The notes under the pieces were generated by a model. That model was not told where the DNA came from, ran no database searches, and saw only the letters and a program-made list of their open reading frames with translations. Both the position numbers and the translations under genes were made by a program. From UMGS172 sp964424555 (GTDB lineage: Bacteria; Bacillota; Clostridia; Oscillospirales; Acutalibacteraceae), in assembly GCA_964424555.1 (NCBI GenBank), contig CAYRIX010000005.1, positions 1-64,000 on the forward strand: a stretch of 64,000 nucleotides of DNA. Direction: 5' to 3'. Positions within the stretch are counted from its first letter, which is position 1; every line of letters begins with the position of its first letter. Below are positions 1 to 7,044 of the stretch, in pieces.

Positions 1-1
1 C

Positions 2-55
2 GGTGTCGTGTCTCTGCTGACATCCGTCGCAGGCCTGCCGGAGGTTAAGGAGTAA
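2..55 (+). CDS. C-terminal end of an unidentified protein (partial)
   Basis: An open frame enters from the left edge and ends at a TAA at 53-55, giving the last 17 residues, GVVSLLTSVAGLPEVKE. The other two frames either stop early or run through the hairpin that follows. A strong terminator begins six bases after the stop, which supports this being a real gene end. Seventeen residues are too few to name the protein; the hydrophobic stretch is compatible with many families. Confidence 0.5.
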   Translation, partial: GVVSLLTSVAGLPEVKE

Positions 56-60
56 CGGAA

Positions 61-96
61 CACCGCCTTGGGTTTAAACCTAAGGCGGTGTTTTTT
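61..96 (+). terminator. Rho-independent terminator of the left-edge gene
   Basis: A 12-bp stem (CACCGCCTTGGG paired with CCTAAGGCGGTG, one G-T wobble) with a TTTAAA loop is followed directly by six T residues. It closes the partial gene at 2-55. The T-tract abuts the stop codon of the opposite-strand gene at 96-395. Confidence 0.85.
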
Positions 97-395
97 CAGT
101 CTCTCAGCTTTGGTACGATCCCCTCGTGGAAATGCTCCGGAATCTCGGCGATATCCCTTGATGGAAGTCCCTGCGAGATAGCAGGAAATATATACTCATT
201 ATCGGCAGTGGCTTGTATTTCATACGTGCCATAGGTGTTTATCATTTCGGAGGCGGTGTCGGGTGTCGGATCCCACGACATCGCTCTTGGGTCGATGGGT
301 ATATGAAAGCCTTTGTCGTTTTCGGTGGAGCGTTTTGCGTTTATAAACTCGTTATCGGCATTATTGTTAGCATTACAGTTGTTCATTTGTTTCAT
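96..395 (-). CDS. Small conserved-looking hypothetical protein, 99 aa
   Basis: A 99-residue acidic, soluble protein with no membrane segment and no signal peptide. I do not recognise the family. The start is supported by a GGGAGG Shine-Dalgarno site six bases upstream of the ATG on the minus strand. The N-terminus is rich in Asn; the remainder is rich in Pro, Asp, Glu and aromatic residues and reads like a real folded protein rather than a shadow frame. It is divergent from the LacI-type regulator at 553, with a long perfect palindrome between them, so the regulator may control it. Function unknown. Confidence 0.6.
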   Translation of the reverse strand: MKQMNNCNANNNADNEFINAKRSTENDKGFHIPIDPRAMSWDPTPDTASEMINTYGTYEIQATADNEYIFPAISQGLPSRDIAEIPEHFHEGIVPKLRD

Positions 396-442
396 TTGCG
401 TTTCCTCCCGAAATTATTTTTCCCTGAAACGCTTAAATTATT

Positions 443-474
443 TTTACGAAAAATTTACTAAAATTTTTCGTAAA
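443..474. promoter_or_regulatory. Perfect 14-bp-arm palindrome, candidate operator
   Basis: TTTACGAAAAATTT and its exact reverse complement are separated by four bases (ACTA). It lies between two divergent start regions, just upstream of the -35 box of the LacI-type gene and in the leader of the 99-aa gene. No T-run follows on either strand, so it is more likely a protein-binding site or leader hairpin than a terminator. The link to the neighbouring regulator is inferred from position. Confidence 0.5.
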
Positions 475-476
475 TG

Positions 477-505
477 TTGAAATGTCGAAATAAATGTGAT
501 AGAAT
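477..505 (+). promoter_or_regulatory. Sigma-A-type promoter of the LacI-family gene
   Basis: TTGAAA and TAGAAT are separated by exactly 17 bases and sit about 50 bases before the chosen ATG. The palindrome at 443-474 ends three bases upstream of the -35 box. Confidence 0.55.
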
Positions 506-552
506 CACAAAAGTCCTGAAGTATAAAATCGGATAGATTTGGGGTGGAAACA

Positions 553-1527
553 ATGACCTTGAAGGATATAGCTAAGCTGTGTAATGTTTCGGTGTCTACG
601 GTGTCCAAGGCTTTTTGGGATGCCGCCGATATCAGCGACGAGACCAAGCAGCTTATATTTAATGTTGCCAAAGAAAATGGCTGCTATGAAAAATACTATA
701 AGGGTAAGTATCACAAGTTTGTTGTGGCTGTGATATGTCCAGAGGTCGATAGTCAATATTATGCAAGGTTTATCGAGCATCTTGGAGAGGCCATTGAGCG
801 TGAGGGTGGCATCATGATGATAGCGATGGATCGCTTTGATAAAGGTCGTAAGCAGGAGCTTATAGAGTATTTTTCAGCCGGCAACCGTTCCGACGGGATA
901 ATTGTTTTTAACCTTGGAGAGTTAAAAAGAGGCTATGATATACCCATTATTTCTATCGGCAAGGCAAACGGCGTGGTTGATTCGGTCGTAACCGATATAG
1001 AGCATGCCGTCGGAGACGCTGTAAAGTATCTAAAATCCCTTGGTCACCGAAAAATCGCCTTTATTGGTGAACCGCTTACCTGCGCAAAACAGAATTTGGT
1101 TATGAAGCATATGACCGGAAATGGGTTGTACATCGATAAGCGTGACATAATAGTTGTTGATTCAAGATTCGAGGACGCAGGCTTTTTGGGAGCCAAACAG
1201 TTGATAGAACGGGGGACAGATTGTACTGCCGTGATTTGTGCATATGACTATATTGCGATCGGTGCGATAAGATATCTTGAACAACAGGGCTTAAAGATAC
1301 CTCAACACATATCAGTGGTCGGAATGGATAATATTGACACCTCAAAGTATCTCACACAGTCGTTGACGACGATAGACGGACATTTAGAGGAGGTCTGCAC
1401 GGTGGTTGCCGACCTGATGGCAAAAAAGGTCAAGAACCGTTGGGTGACCGCCAAGCAGGAGATAAGGATCGTAGCCGATCTGGTAGTCCGAGAGAGTACG
1501 GGTCCGATTGAAAACAAAATGAAATAA
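553..1527 (+). CDS. LacI/GalR-family transcriptional regulator
   Basis: A 324-residue repressor-type protein. Residues 2-21 form the classical LacI helix-turn-helix (MTLKDIAKLCNVSVSTVSKAF) and the rest matches the periplasmic-binding-protein-like ligand domain, ending with the usual VVGMDNID and STGP-like tail. ATG 553 is preferred over GTG 544 because GGGGTGG lies at proper distance before it and family members normally begin MTLKDIA. The ligand is not predictable; there is no adjacent sugar operon, only the divergent 99-aa gene and convergent prfC. The palindrome at 443-474 suggests control of itself and/or its divergent neighbour. Confidence 0.92.
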   Translation: MTLKDIAKLCNVSVSTVSKAFWDAADISDETKQLIFNVAKENGCYEKYYKGKYHKFVVAVICPEVDSQYYARFIEHLGEAIEREGGIMMIAMDRFDKGRKQELIEYFSAGNRSDGIIVFNLGELKRGYDIPIISIGKANGVVDSVVTDIEHAVGDAVKYLKSLGHRKIAFIGEPLTCAKQNLVMKHMTGNGLYIDKRDIIVVDSRFEDAGFLGAKQLIERGTDCTAVICAYDYIAIGAIRYLEQQGLKIPQHISVVGMDNIDTSKYLTQSLTTIDGHLEEVCTVVADLMAKKVKNRWVTAKQEIRIVADLVVRESTGPIENKMK

Positions 1528-1533
1528 ATAACA

Positions 1534-1567
1534 AAAAACTTCGCACCAAAGCGGTGCGAAGTTTTTT
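1534..1567. terminator. Bidirectional terminator between LacI gene and prfC
   Basis: An 11-bp perfect stem (AACTTCGCACC with GGTGCGAAGTT) has a T-run on the right and an A-run on the left, so it can end transcription from both convergent genes. Confidence 0.85.
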
Positions 1568-1577
1568 GCTTAAAAGG

Positions 1578-3185
1578 TTACTGTGCATCTTCCTGCATCT
1601 GGCTGAATTCTTTGAGCACAAGTCCGGGGTTTTTGTCCAATGCCCAGTTGATCTCATAGTCAGCGGTGAACAGGAGCAGGTTTCTGCCTTTAACATCCTG
1701 CACCCATTTGGTGTTTTGCATTAGGTTAAGGGACTTTATATCAAGGTCATTGTTCTCGACAAAACGCACAAGGCTGTGGGCGGTGTCCTGACGGCTGTAC
1801 TTTACGCCGTATTCCGACTCCATTCTGAACTGCAGAACATCAAACTGTAGCATACCGACAACTCCGACATAGACACGCTCCATACCGGAGTTGGGCAGGA
1901 AGAACATCTGAATGGCACCCTCTTGGGCTATCTGTGTGATGCCCTTAGCAAACTGCTTACGTTTAAGCGAGTCGATCTGCTCAACGATGGCAAAATGCTC
2001 GGGAGCAAAGGTGGGAATGCCTGCGTATTCGACCTTCACACCCTTTTCGCATATCGTGTCACCGATAGAGAACACACCCGGATCAAAAACACCGATGATG
2101 TCGCCTGCATAGGCTGTGTCTATGACCTCACGCTCTTCGGCCATCATTTGTTGGGGACGGGAAAGCTTTATGGGTCTGCCTGCCTGAACATGGAAGTATT
2201 CGTTAGAACGCTCAAATTTGCCTGAGCATATGCGCATAAATGCGATACGGTCACGGTGAGCCTTGTTCATGTTAGCTTGGATCTTGAAAACAAAAGCCGA
2301 AAAGCGCTCGTCGGCAGGGTCAACAAAGGTGTCACCCGAACGGTATGAGAGAGGGGTGGTGGTCATTTTAAGGAAGTTTTCGAGGAACGGCTCAATACCG
2401 AAGTTGTTGAGCGCCGAGCCGAAGAAAACAGGAGTAAGCTCACCCTTGCGAACCTTTTCAAGGTCAAAATCAAAGCTTGCTCCGTCAAGCAGCTCGACCT
2501 GATCGACGAGATCGGCTCGTTGATATTGACCGATAAGCTCATCTAACTTTTCAGTGTCGGTGATGTCACATTTAATGGCCTCGAGACGGTTAGAACCGCT
2601 GTGGAACTCTGAAAAGGTGAGTATCTCATGCTCGTTACGGTCGTAAACGCCCTTGAAATCCTGACCGCAACCGATAGGCCAGTTCATAGGATACGTACCG
2701 ATGCCGAATTCCTTTTCAAGCTCGTCAAGTAATTCAAACGGGTCTCTTGCTTCACGGTCAAGCTTGTTTATAAAGGTGAAAATAGGTATGTGACGCATTG
2801 CACAGACCTTGAAAAGCTTTCTTGTCTGCGGCTCGATACCCTTTGCGGCATCGATGACCATAACAACGCTGTCGGCGGCGGTAAGTGTTCGGTAGGTGTC
2901 CTCCGAGAAGTCCTGATGTCCCGGTGTGTCAAGGATATTTATGCAGTAGCCGTTGTACTCAAACTGCAGAACGGACGAGGTTATCGAGATACCTCTTTTT
3001 TTCTCAATCTCCATCCAGTCGGAAACGGCGTGCTTGTCGTTCTGCTTACCCTTGACCGAGCCTGCGGATTGAATTGCTCTTCCGTAAAGCAAAAGCTTTT
3101 CAGTCAAGGTTGTTTTACCTGCGTCAGGGTGGGAGATGATCGCAAATGTGCGTCTGCGCAAAATTTCTGATCTGATATCAGCCAT
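1578..3185 (-). CDS. prfC: Peptide chain release factor 3 (RF3)
   Basis: A 535-residue translational GTPase that recycles RF1/RF2 from the ribosome after termination. The P-loop HPDAGKTT is at residues 19-26, followed by switch regions, the DTPGHQDF (G3) and NKLD (G4) motifs, then RF3-type domains II and III. Length matches the family (about 530). The start at 3185 is chosen over an upstream in-frame codon because AGAGGT lies just before it and the protein then begins MADIRSEILRRRTFAI as expected for RF3. It is monocistronic between a shared terminator and its own promoter. Confidence 0.96.
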   Translation of the reverse strand: MADIRSEILRRRTFAIISHPDAGKTTLTEKLLLYGRAIQSAGSVKGKQNDKHAVSDWMEIEKKRGISITSSVLQFEYNGYCINILDTPGHQDFSEDTYRTLTAADSVVMVIDAAKGIEPQTRKLFKVCAMRHIPIFTFINKLDREARDPFELLDELEKEFGIGTYPMNWPIGCGQDFKGVYDRNEHEILTFSEFHSGSNRLEAIKCDITDTEKLDELIGQYQRADLVDQVELLDGASFDFDLEKVRKGELTPVFFGSALNNFGIEPFLENFLKMTTTPLSYRSGDTFVDPADERFSAFVFKIQANMNKAHRDRIAFMRICSGKFERSNEYFHVQAGRPIKLSRPQQMMAEEREVIDTAYAGDIIGVFDPGVFSIGDTICEKGVKVEYAGIPTFAPEHFAIVEQIDSLKRKQFAKGITQIAQEGAIQMFFLPNSGMERVYVGVVGMLQFDVLQFRMESEYGVKYSRQDTAHSLVRFVENNDLDIKSLNLMQNTKWVQDVKGRNLLLFTADYEINWALDKNPGLVLKEFSQMQEDAQ

Positions 3186-3233
3186 TGTTATACCTCTTCT
3201 CAAAATAGAGTATAATTCAAACATAACTAGTAT

Positions 3234-3262
3234 ATGTTACCATAAAATTATTATTTTGGCAA
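3234..3262 (-). promoter_or_regulatory. Candidate prfC promoter
   Basis: On the minus strand TTGCCA and TAACAT are 17 bases apart, about 50 bases upstream of the prfC start. The -10 box is imperfect. Confidence 0.4.
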
Positions 3263-3320
3263 GAGTAAAGTAGGAGGTACTTTTTCTGCATGGCGAGAGC
3301 TGATAACCGCAACAAAACAC

Positions 3321-3349
3321 TTGCATAGCAAAGGAAAATGGTGTAAAAT
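3321..3349 (+). promoter_or_regulatory. Promoter of the GNAT/radical SAM pair
   Basis: TTGCAT and TAAAAT with a 17-bp spacer, 24 bases before the GNAT start codon. The bases before the -10 read GGTG, a feature shared with the ilvE, 19.7 kb and 45.6 kb promoters in this window. Confidence 0.6.
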
Positions 3350-3373
3350 TTTGGAATAAGGGCAGGTGAGGAT

Positions 3374-3805
3374 ATGAACTTTATTAAAACGGCTGACCAT
3401 AACAGTCTTGTGGGGTTTTATCGCCAAAACGGACTTGAAGTGTCGGATGACATTGCAGGTGATGACGGTGCGGTGTTCAGCGTAAAATGTGTTGAGGACG
3501 GTGCGTTTCTTTCAGCGGCGACGTTGTCACTCAGATTCGGTGTTTATATCCTCGATTATATTGCGGTCGACCCCGAATTCCGCAGACAGGGGATCGGCGA
3601 AAAAACGGTGGCGGAGATCATCAAAAAGGCCGAAGGGCTCGGTGCCGATAAGGTCTATCTCACTGCAAGAAATCCGATGTTTTTTGAAAAAATAGGGTTT
3701 AAAGAGGGAAGCCCCAATGGTGTTGATATGAACGCTGACTGTGTAGGTTGTCCGCAATTCGGCAACGGCTGTAGAAAGCTTCCTATGTATATTGATGTAT
3801 ATTAA
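3374..3805 (+). CDS. GNAT-family N-acetyltransferase with C-terminal Cys cluster
   Basis: A 143-residue acetyl-CoA-dependent acyltransferase fold. Motif A is visible as EFRRQGIGEKTV at about residues 73-84, and the typical NPMFFEKIGF motif B follows. The C-terminus carries CVGCPQFGNGC, an unusual CX2C plus Cys arrangement that could bind metal or form a disulfide. It is preceded by AGGTGAGGA and followed 11 bases later by a radical SAM gene, so the two are almost certainly co-transcribed and may act on the same substrate. The substrate is unknown. Confidence 0.82.
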   Translation: MNFIKTADHNSLVGFYRQNGLEVSDDIAGDDGAVFSVKCVEDGAFLSAATLSLRFGVYILDYIAVDPEFRRQGIGEKTVAEIIKKAEGLGADKVYLTARNPMFFEKIGFKEGSPNGVDMNADCVGCPQFGNGCRKLPMYIDVY

Positions 3806-3816
3806 CGGTGGTAGGT

Positions 3817-4875
3817 ATGACGAGAGAGAAATTTTTAAAGCTTAAGGCGGGGCTTTTGTGCCACGGCGCAGCCTTGTCCGCTATGGCTAGGGAATCGATG
3901 ATGCATGAGCGTCCCAAGCTTTTTAAAAAGGGATTTATCGATGCCGTGAATATGAATATAGGCGGTTCGAATATCTGTGTCAGCATTGCCGAAGACTTTG
4001 CCGAAAGGTCTGAGTTTTTGCTTCAGAGGGACGAAAACGGATATTTTATTAACTACAATAACGAGCGTGCCGATGTGAGGCTTTTCAGAGAGCTTCCCAA
4101 AACGGGCACGGTGGTGGACGACCTTGCGACGCTGCATGCTGACGGATGCATTAACATATGGCCGAGCACAAATTGTTGTTATGACACTCCCGAATTGAAG
4201 TGTAAGTTCTGTTCACTTTTGCCTGAGACGCAAAAGCCGATCGGCCCCGACGAGCTGTGCGTCGGCCTAAAAAGACTTTTGACCGAATACAAGGGTACGC
4301 TGAATTTCAGCGGTGCTACATATAAAAGCCCCGACATTATGGCGGAGTATTGGTGTGAGCTATGCAAAAAAATACGTGAATTTTCCGATTGCCCTATAGC
4401 GGTCGAGCTTGCACCACCCAAAAACCTTGACCTTATCGACAAGCTAAAGGAATCGGGTGCAAATGTAGCTATTATGAACATTGAAATAGTGGGCAAGGAG
4501 TTGCGAAAGGAGATATGCCCCGGCAAGGCGGGAATACCTTTGGAGCATTATCACAAGGCAATGGAAAGGGCGGTCAAGGTATTTGGCTACGGCAAGGTCT
4601 CCAGCGTTATGATAGGCGGAATACAGCCGTGGGACGATATAAAAAATGAATGTGAGACGCTTTGCAAAATGGGTGTGTTCCCTACCATTATGCCGTTCAG
4701 ACCGCTTGATGATTGCAGCTATTCCTTCAATAAGGCTTGTGATGTTGACAAGCTTATAGAGGCTTCGGAGTATTTGGGTGAACTGTTGCGCAAGCACAAA
4801 CTGGCACCCCAATGTCAGCCCGGTTGCACAGCCTGCGGCGGCTGCTCGATAGAGAATGACTGTTATACAAAATAA
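3817..4875 (+). CDS. Atypical radical SAM protein
   Basis: A 352-residue protein with a Cys triad C121-X7-C129-X2-C132 where classical radical SAM enzymes have CX3CX2C, followed by sequence compatible with a TIM-barrel (for example the NFSGATYKSPD and VELAPPKNL segments). A second cluster, CQPGCTACGGCSIENDC, lies at the extreme C-terminus and could hold an auxiliary Fe-S cluster. ATG 3817 is used because GGTGG lies upstream; a GTG at 3808 lacks a ribosome site. Pairing with the GNAT gene recalls actinobacterial clusters that combine radical SAM and GNAT proteins, but the resemblance is from memory and not tested. Reaction unknown. Confidence 0.75.
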   Translation: MTREKFLKLKAGLLCHGAALSAMARESMMHERPKLFKKGFIDAVNMNIGGSNICVSIAEDFAERSEFLLQRDENGYFINYNNERADVRLFRELPKTGTVVDDLATLHADGCINIWPSTNCCYDTPELKCKFCSLLPETQKPIGPDELCVGLKRLLTEYKGTLNFSGATYKSPDIMAEYWCELCKKIREFSDCPIAVELAPPKNLDLIDKLKESGANVAIMNIEIVGKELRKEICPGKAGIPLEHYHKAMERAVKVFGYGKVSSVMIGGIQPWDDIKNECETLCKMGVFPTIMPFRPLDDCSYSFNKACDVDKLIEASEYLGELLRKHKLAPQCQPGCTACGGCSIENDCYTK

Positions 4876-4891
4876 CAAATGAGCTCGAATA

Positions 4892-5015
4892 CATAGGGGA
4901 CAAGAGAACTGTCCCTATGCTGGGTCAATCAACCTTTTTGTAGGGAACGGATTTATCCGTTCCGCAAGCCCACTTAACTACGGGCGAACACAGTTCACAC
5001 CTACGGTAGGGTGAC
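4892..5015. repeat. Dispersed intergenic palindromic repeat
   Basis: Two hairpins in series: 4892-4919 (CATAGGG...CCCTATG) and 4944-4963 (GGAACGGAT-TT-ATCCGTTCC), then a GGGCGAACACAGTTC module at about 4981-4997. A closely similar GGGCGAACACCGTTC module recurs at about 33726-33740. The region does not code. It looks like a small non-autonomous dispersed repeat rather than a regulatory leader, since it sits upstream of the ilvE promoter. Confidence 0.55.
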
Positions 5016-5032
5016 AAATTTGGCAATAAATA

Positions 5033-5061
5033 TTGACAATCTTCAGATACGGTGGTAAAAT
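5033..5061 (+). promoter_or_regulatory. ilvE promoter
   Basis: Consensus TTGACA and TAAAAT separated by 17 bases. The leader of about 70 bases to the ATG has a short ACGGC/GCCGT stem but no T-box, leader peptide or terminator that I can recognise. Confidence 0.75.
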
Positions 5062-5136
5062 CTAATGTAAATATTTTGATTTTGCGACGGCTTGAGGGCA
5101 TGACCCACCGCCGTGTGACCATAGGAGGTAAAAATT

Positions 5137-6162
5137 ATGGCGAAGAAAGATATAAACTGGGGCGAGCTTGGTTTCGGCTATGTTAAGACCGATTACCGCT
5201 TCGTCGCTAATTTCAAGGACGGCAAGTGGGATGACGGCCAGCTCATCACCGACGAAAACATTGTAATAAATGAGTGTGCAGGAGTTCTGCAGTATGCACA
5301 GACCTGCTTTGAGGGTCTTAAGGCCTACACCACCGAGGACGGCAAGATTGTTTGCTTCCGTCCCGACCTCAACGCTCAGCGTATGGCTGACTCTTGTGAG
5401 AGACTCAAGATGCCGGTATACCCCGTTGAGAAGTTTGTTGAGGCCGTAGAAAAGGTAGTTGCCGCTAACGCTGACTTCGTTCCGCCTTACGGCTCGGGCG
5501 CAACCCTTTATCTTCGTCCTTATATGTTTGGAAGCAACGCCGTTATCGGTGTTAAACCAGCAACCGAGTATCAGTTCAGAATTTTCGCAACACCTGTCGG
5601 CCCCTACTTTAAGGGCGGTGTTAAGCCTCTGACCCTTCGTATTTCTGACCTTGACCGTGCCGCACCTATGGGTACAGGCCACATCAAGGCGGGTCTTAAC
5701 TACGCAATGAGCCTTTACAACATTGTTGACGCTCACGACAACGGCTTTGATGAGAACATGTATGTTGACTCTGCCACCCGTACTTACATTGAGGAGACAG
5801 GCGGTGCTAACATCATCTTCATTACCAAGGACGGCAAGGTCGTTACCCCGAAGTCCAACACCATTCTGCCCTCAATCACCCGTCGTTCACTGATGATTGT
5901 TGCCAAGGATTATCTTGGTCTTGAGGTTGAGGAGCGTCCCGTTCGTGTTGATGAGCTTGAAAATTTTGCCGAGTGCGGACTTTGCGGTACCGCCGCTGTT
6001 ATCTCGCCCGTCGGCAAGGTTGTTGACCACGGCAAGGAGATCTGTTTCCCTGCAGGTATGACCGAGATGGGCCCCATAACCAAGAAGCTGTACGACACTC
6101 TTACAGGCATTCAGATGGGCAGACTTCCTGCTCCCGAGGGTTGGATAAAGGTGATCGGATAA
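5137..6162 (+). CDS. ilvE: Branched-chain amino acid aminotransferase
   Basis: A 341-residue PLP fold-type IV transaminase interconverting Leu, Ile and Val with their 2-oxo acids. The Schiff-base lysine is K184 in GTGHIKAGLNYA. The substrate loop around TYIEETGGANI and the PKSNTILPSITR segment match the IlvE class II family, and the length is typical (about 340-360). AGGAGG lies eight bases before the ATG. It stands alone with its own promoter and terminator; no other ilv genes are nearby. Confidence 0.96.
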   Translation: MAKKDINWGELGFGYVKTDYRFVANFKDGKWDDGQLITDENIVINECAGVLQYAQTCFEGLKAYTTEDGKIVCFRPDLNAQRMADSCERLKMPVYPVEKFVEAVEKVVAANADFVPPYGSGATLYLRPYMFGSNAVIGVKPATEYQFRIFATPVGPYFKGGVKPLTLRISDLDRAAPMGTGHIKAGLNYAMSLYNIVDAHDNGFDENMYVDSATRTYIEETGGANIIFITKDGKVVTPKSNTILPSITRRSLMIVAKDYLGLEVEERPVRVDELENFAECGLCGTAAVISPVGKVVDHGKEICFPAGMTEMGPITKKLYDTLTGIQMGRLPAPEGWIKVIG

Positions 6163-6166
6163 TTTA

Positions 6167-6195
6167 AAACGAGGTCGGTTTCGACCTCGTTTTTT
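6167..6195 (+). terminator. ilvE terminator
   Basis: A 10-bp stem, AACGAGGTCG with CGACCTCGTT, GTTT loop, followed by a T-run. Confidence 0.88.
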
Positions 6196-6266
6196 ACAGC
6201 ATATTCACATTTTTTAGTGATAGCGTTATTGAAACGGAATATAAATTTAAAAGTTTAAAGCAGGCA

Positions 6267-6302
6267 TATAAAAGGCTCCCTTTGTACATCAAAGGGAGCC
6301 TT
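6267..6302 (-). terminator. nagB terminator
   Basis: AAGGCTCCCTTT and AAAGGGAGCCTT form a 12-bp stem; on the minus strand it is followed by TTTTA. It lies 20 bases beyond the nagB stop. Confidence 0.7.
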
Positions 6303-6321
6303 ACTGATTTTTTTTACAAAA

Positions 6322-7032
6322 TCAATTCTCGCTGTAAATTACGGTTACATCTGGGTGGAGCTGGAGGATGGATGCAGGAACCTCGGGGGTAATGGGGCCT
6401 TCCATCGACTTTTTGAGAATGTCCAGCTTAGCCGCACCGTTGGCAACCAGCAGGATGCGCTTAGCCTGCATTATCGACATCATGCCCATCGTAATTGCAC
6501 TGGTGGGCACGTCGTCCTTAGAGGCAAAGAATCTCGCATTTGCCTCAATGGTCGAGGGATCAAGAGTTACGGGATGGGTGGCGGCGGTGAAGAAATCATC
6601 GGGCTCGTTAAAGCCAATGTGTCCGTCAAGACCGATACCGAGCAACTGAAGATCGATTCCGCCCAACGATTTTATAAGTGCGTCGTAATTCTCGCCCTCT
6701 TTTACGAGGTCTTCGGCGCAGCCGTTGGGAACATAAGTCTTAGATTTATCAATATCAACGTGATCGAAAAGGTTGTCGTTCATAAAATAGCGGTAGCTTT
6801 GGTCGTGACTGCCGTTAAGACCGACATACTCGTCAAGGTTGACCGAGGTGACATTCTTAAAGCTGATCTCACCATCGTTGACCTTCTTGATAAGGTTTTT
6901 ATAGGTACCGACAGGGGATGAACCTGTGGCAAGTCCCAAAACACAATCGTTTTTGAGAATGATTTGTGCCGCAATAATGTCAGCGGCTTTTTTGCTTAGC
7001 TCTTCATAAGTTTTTACGGTAATAAATTTCAT
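6322..7032 (-). CDS. nagB: Glucosamine-6-phosphate deaminase
   Basis: A 236-residue enzyme converting glucosamine-6-phosphate to fructose-6-phosphate and ammonia. The phosphate loop ATGSSPVGTY is at residues 35-44, the NLDEYVGL motif with the catalytic Asp follows, and LGIGLDGHIGFNEP is intact. Size fits the short Gram-positive NagB type. The AAGGAG site lies eight bases before the ATG. It begins 12 bases after the HTH-GlmM fusion gene, so the two form an operon with opposite directions of amino-sugar flow: NagB drains GlcN-6-P to glycolysis, GlmM sends it to cell wall precursors. Confidence 0.96.
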   Translation of the reverse strand: MKFITVKTYEELSKKAADIIAAQIILKNDCVLGLATGSSPVGTYKNLIKKVNDGEISFKNVTSVNLDEYVGLNGSHDQSYRYFMNDNLFDHVDIDKSKTYVPNGCAEDLVKEGENYDALIKSLGGIDLQLLGIGLDGHIGFNEPDDFFTAATHPVTLDPSTIEANARFFASKDDVPTSAITMGMMSIMQAKRILLVANGAAKLDILKKSMEGPITPEVPASILQLHPDVTVIYSEN

Positions 7033-7044
7033 ATATTTCTCCTT

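Noticed and set aside
4876..5136. Possible T-box leader before ilvE
   Set aside because: An AGGGTG occurs, but it lies upstream of the promoter at 5033-5061 and there is no antiterminator/terminator pair or T-run before the gene.
5062..5736. 224-residue open frame opposite ilvE
   Set aside because: Wholly antisense to a certain gene, with no ribosome site and no sensible composition.
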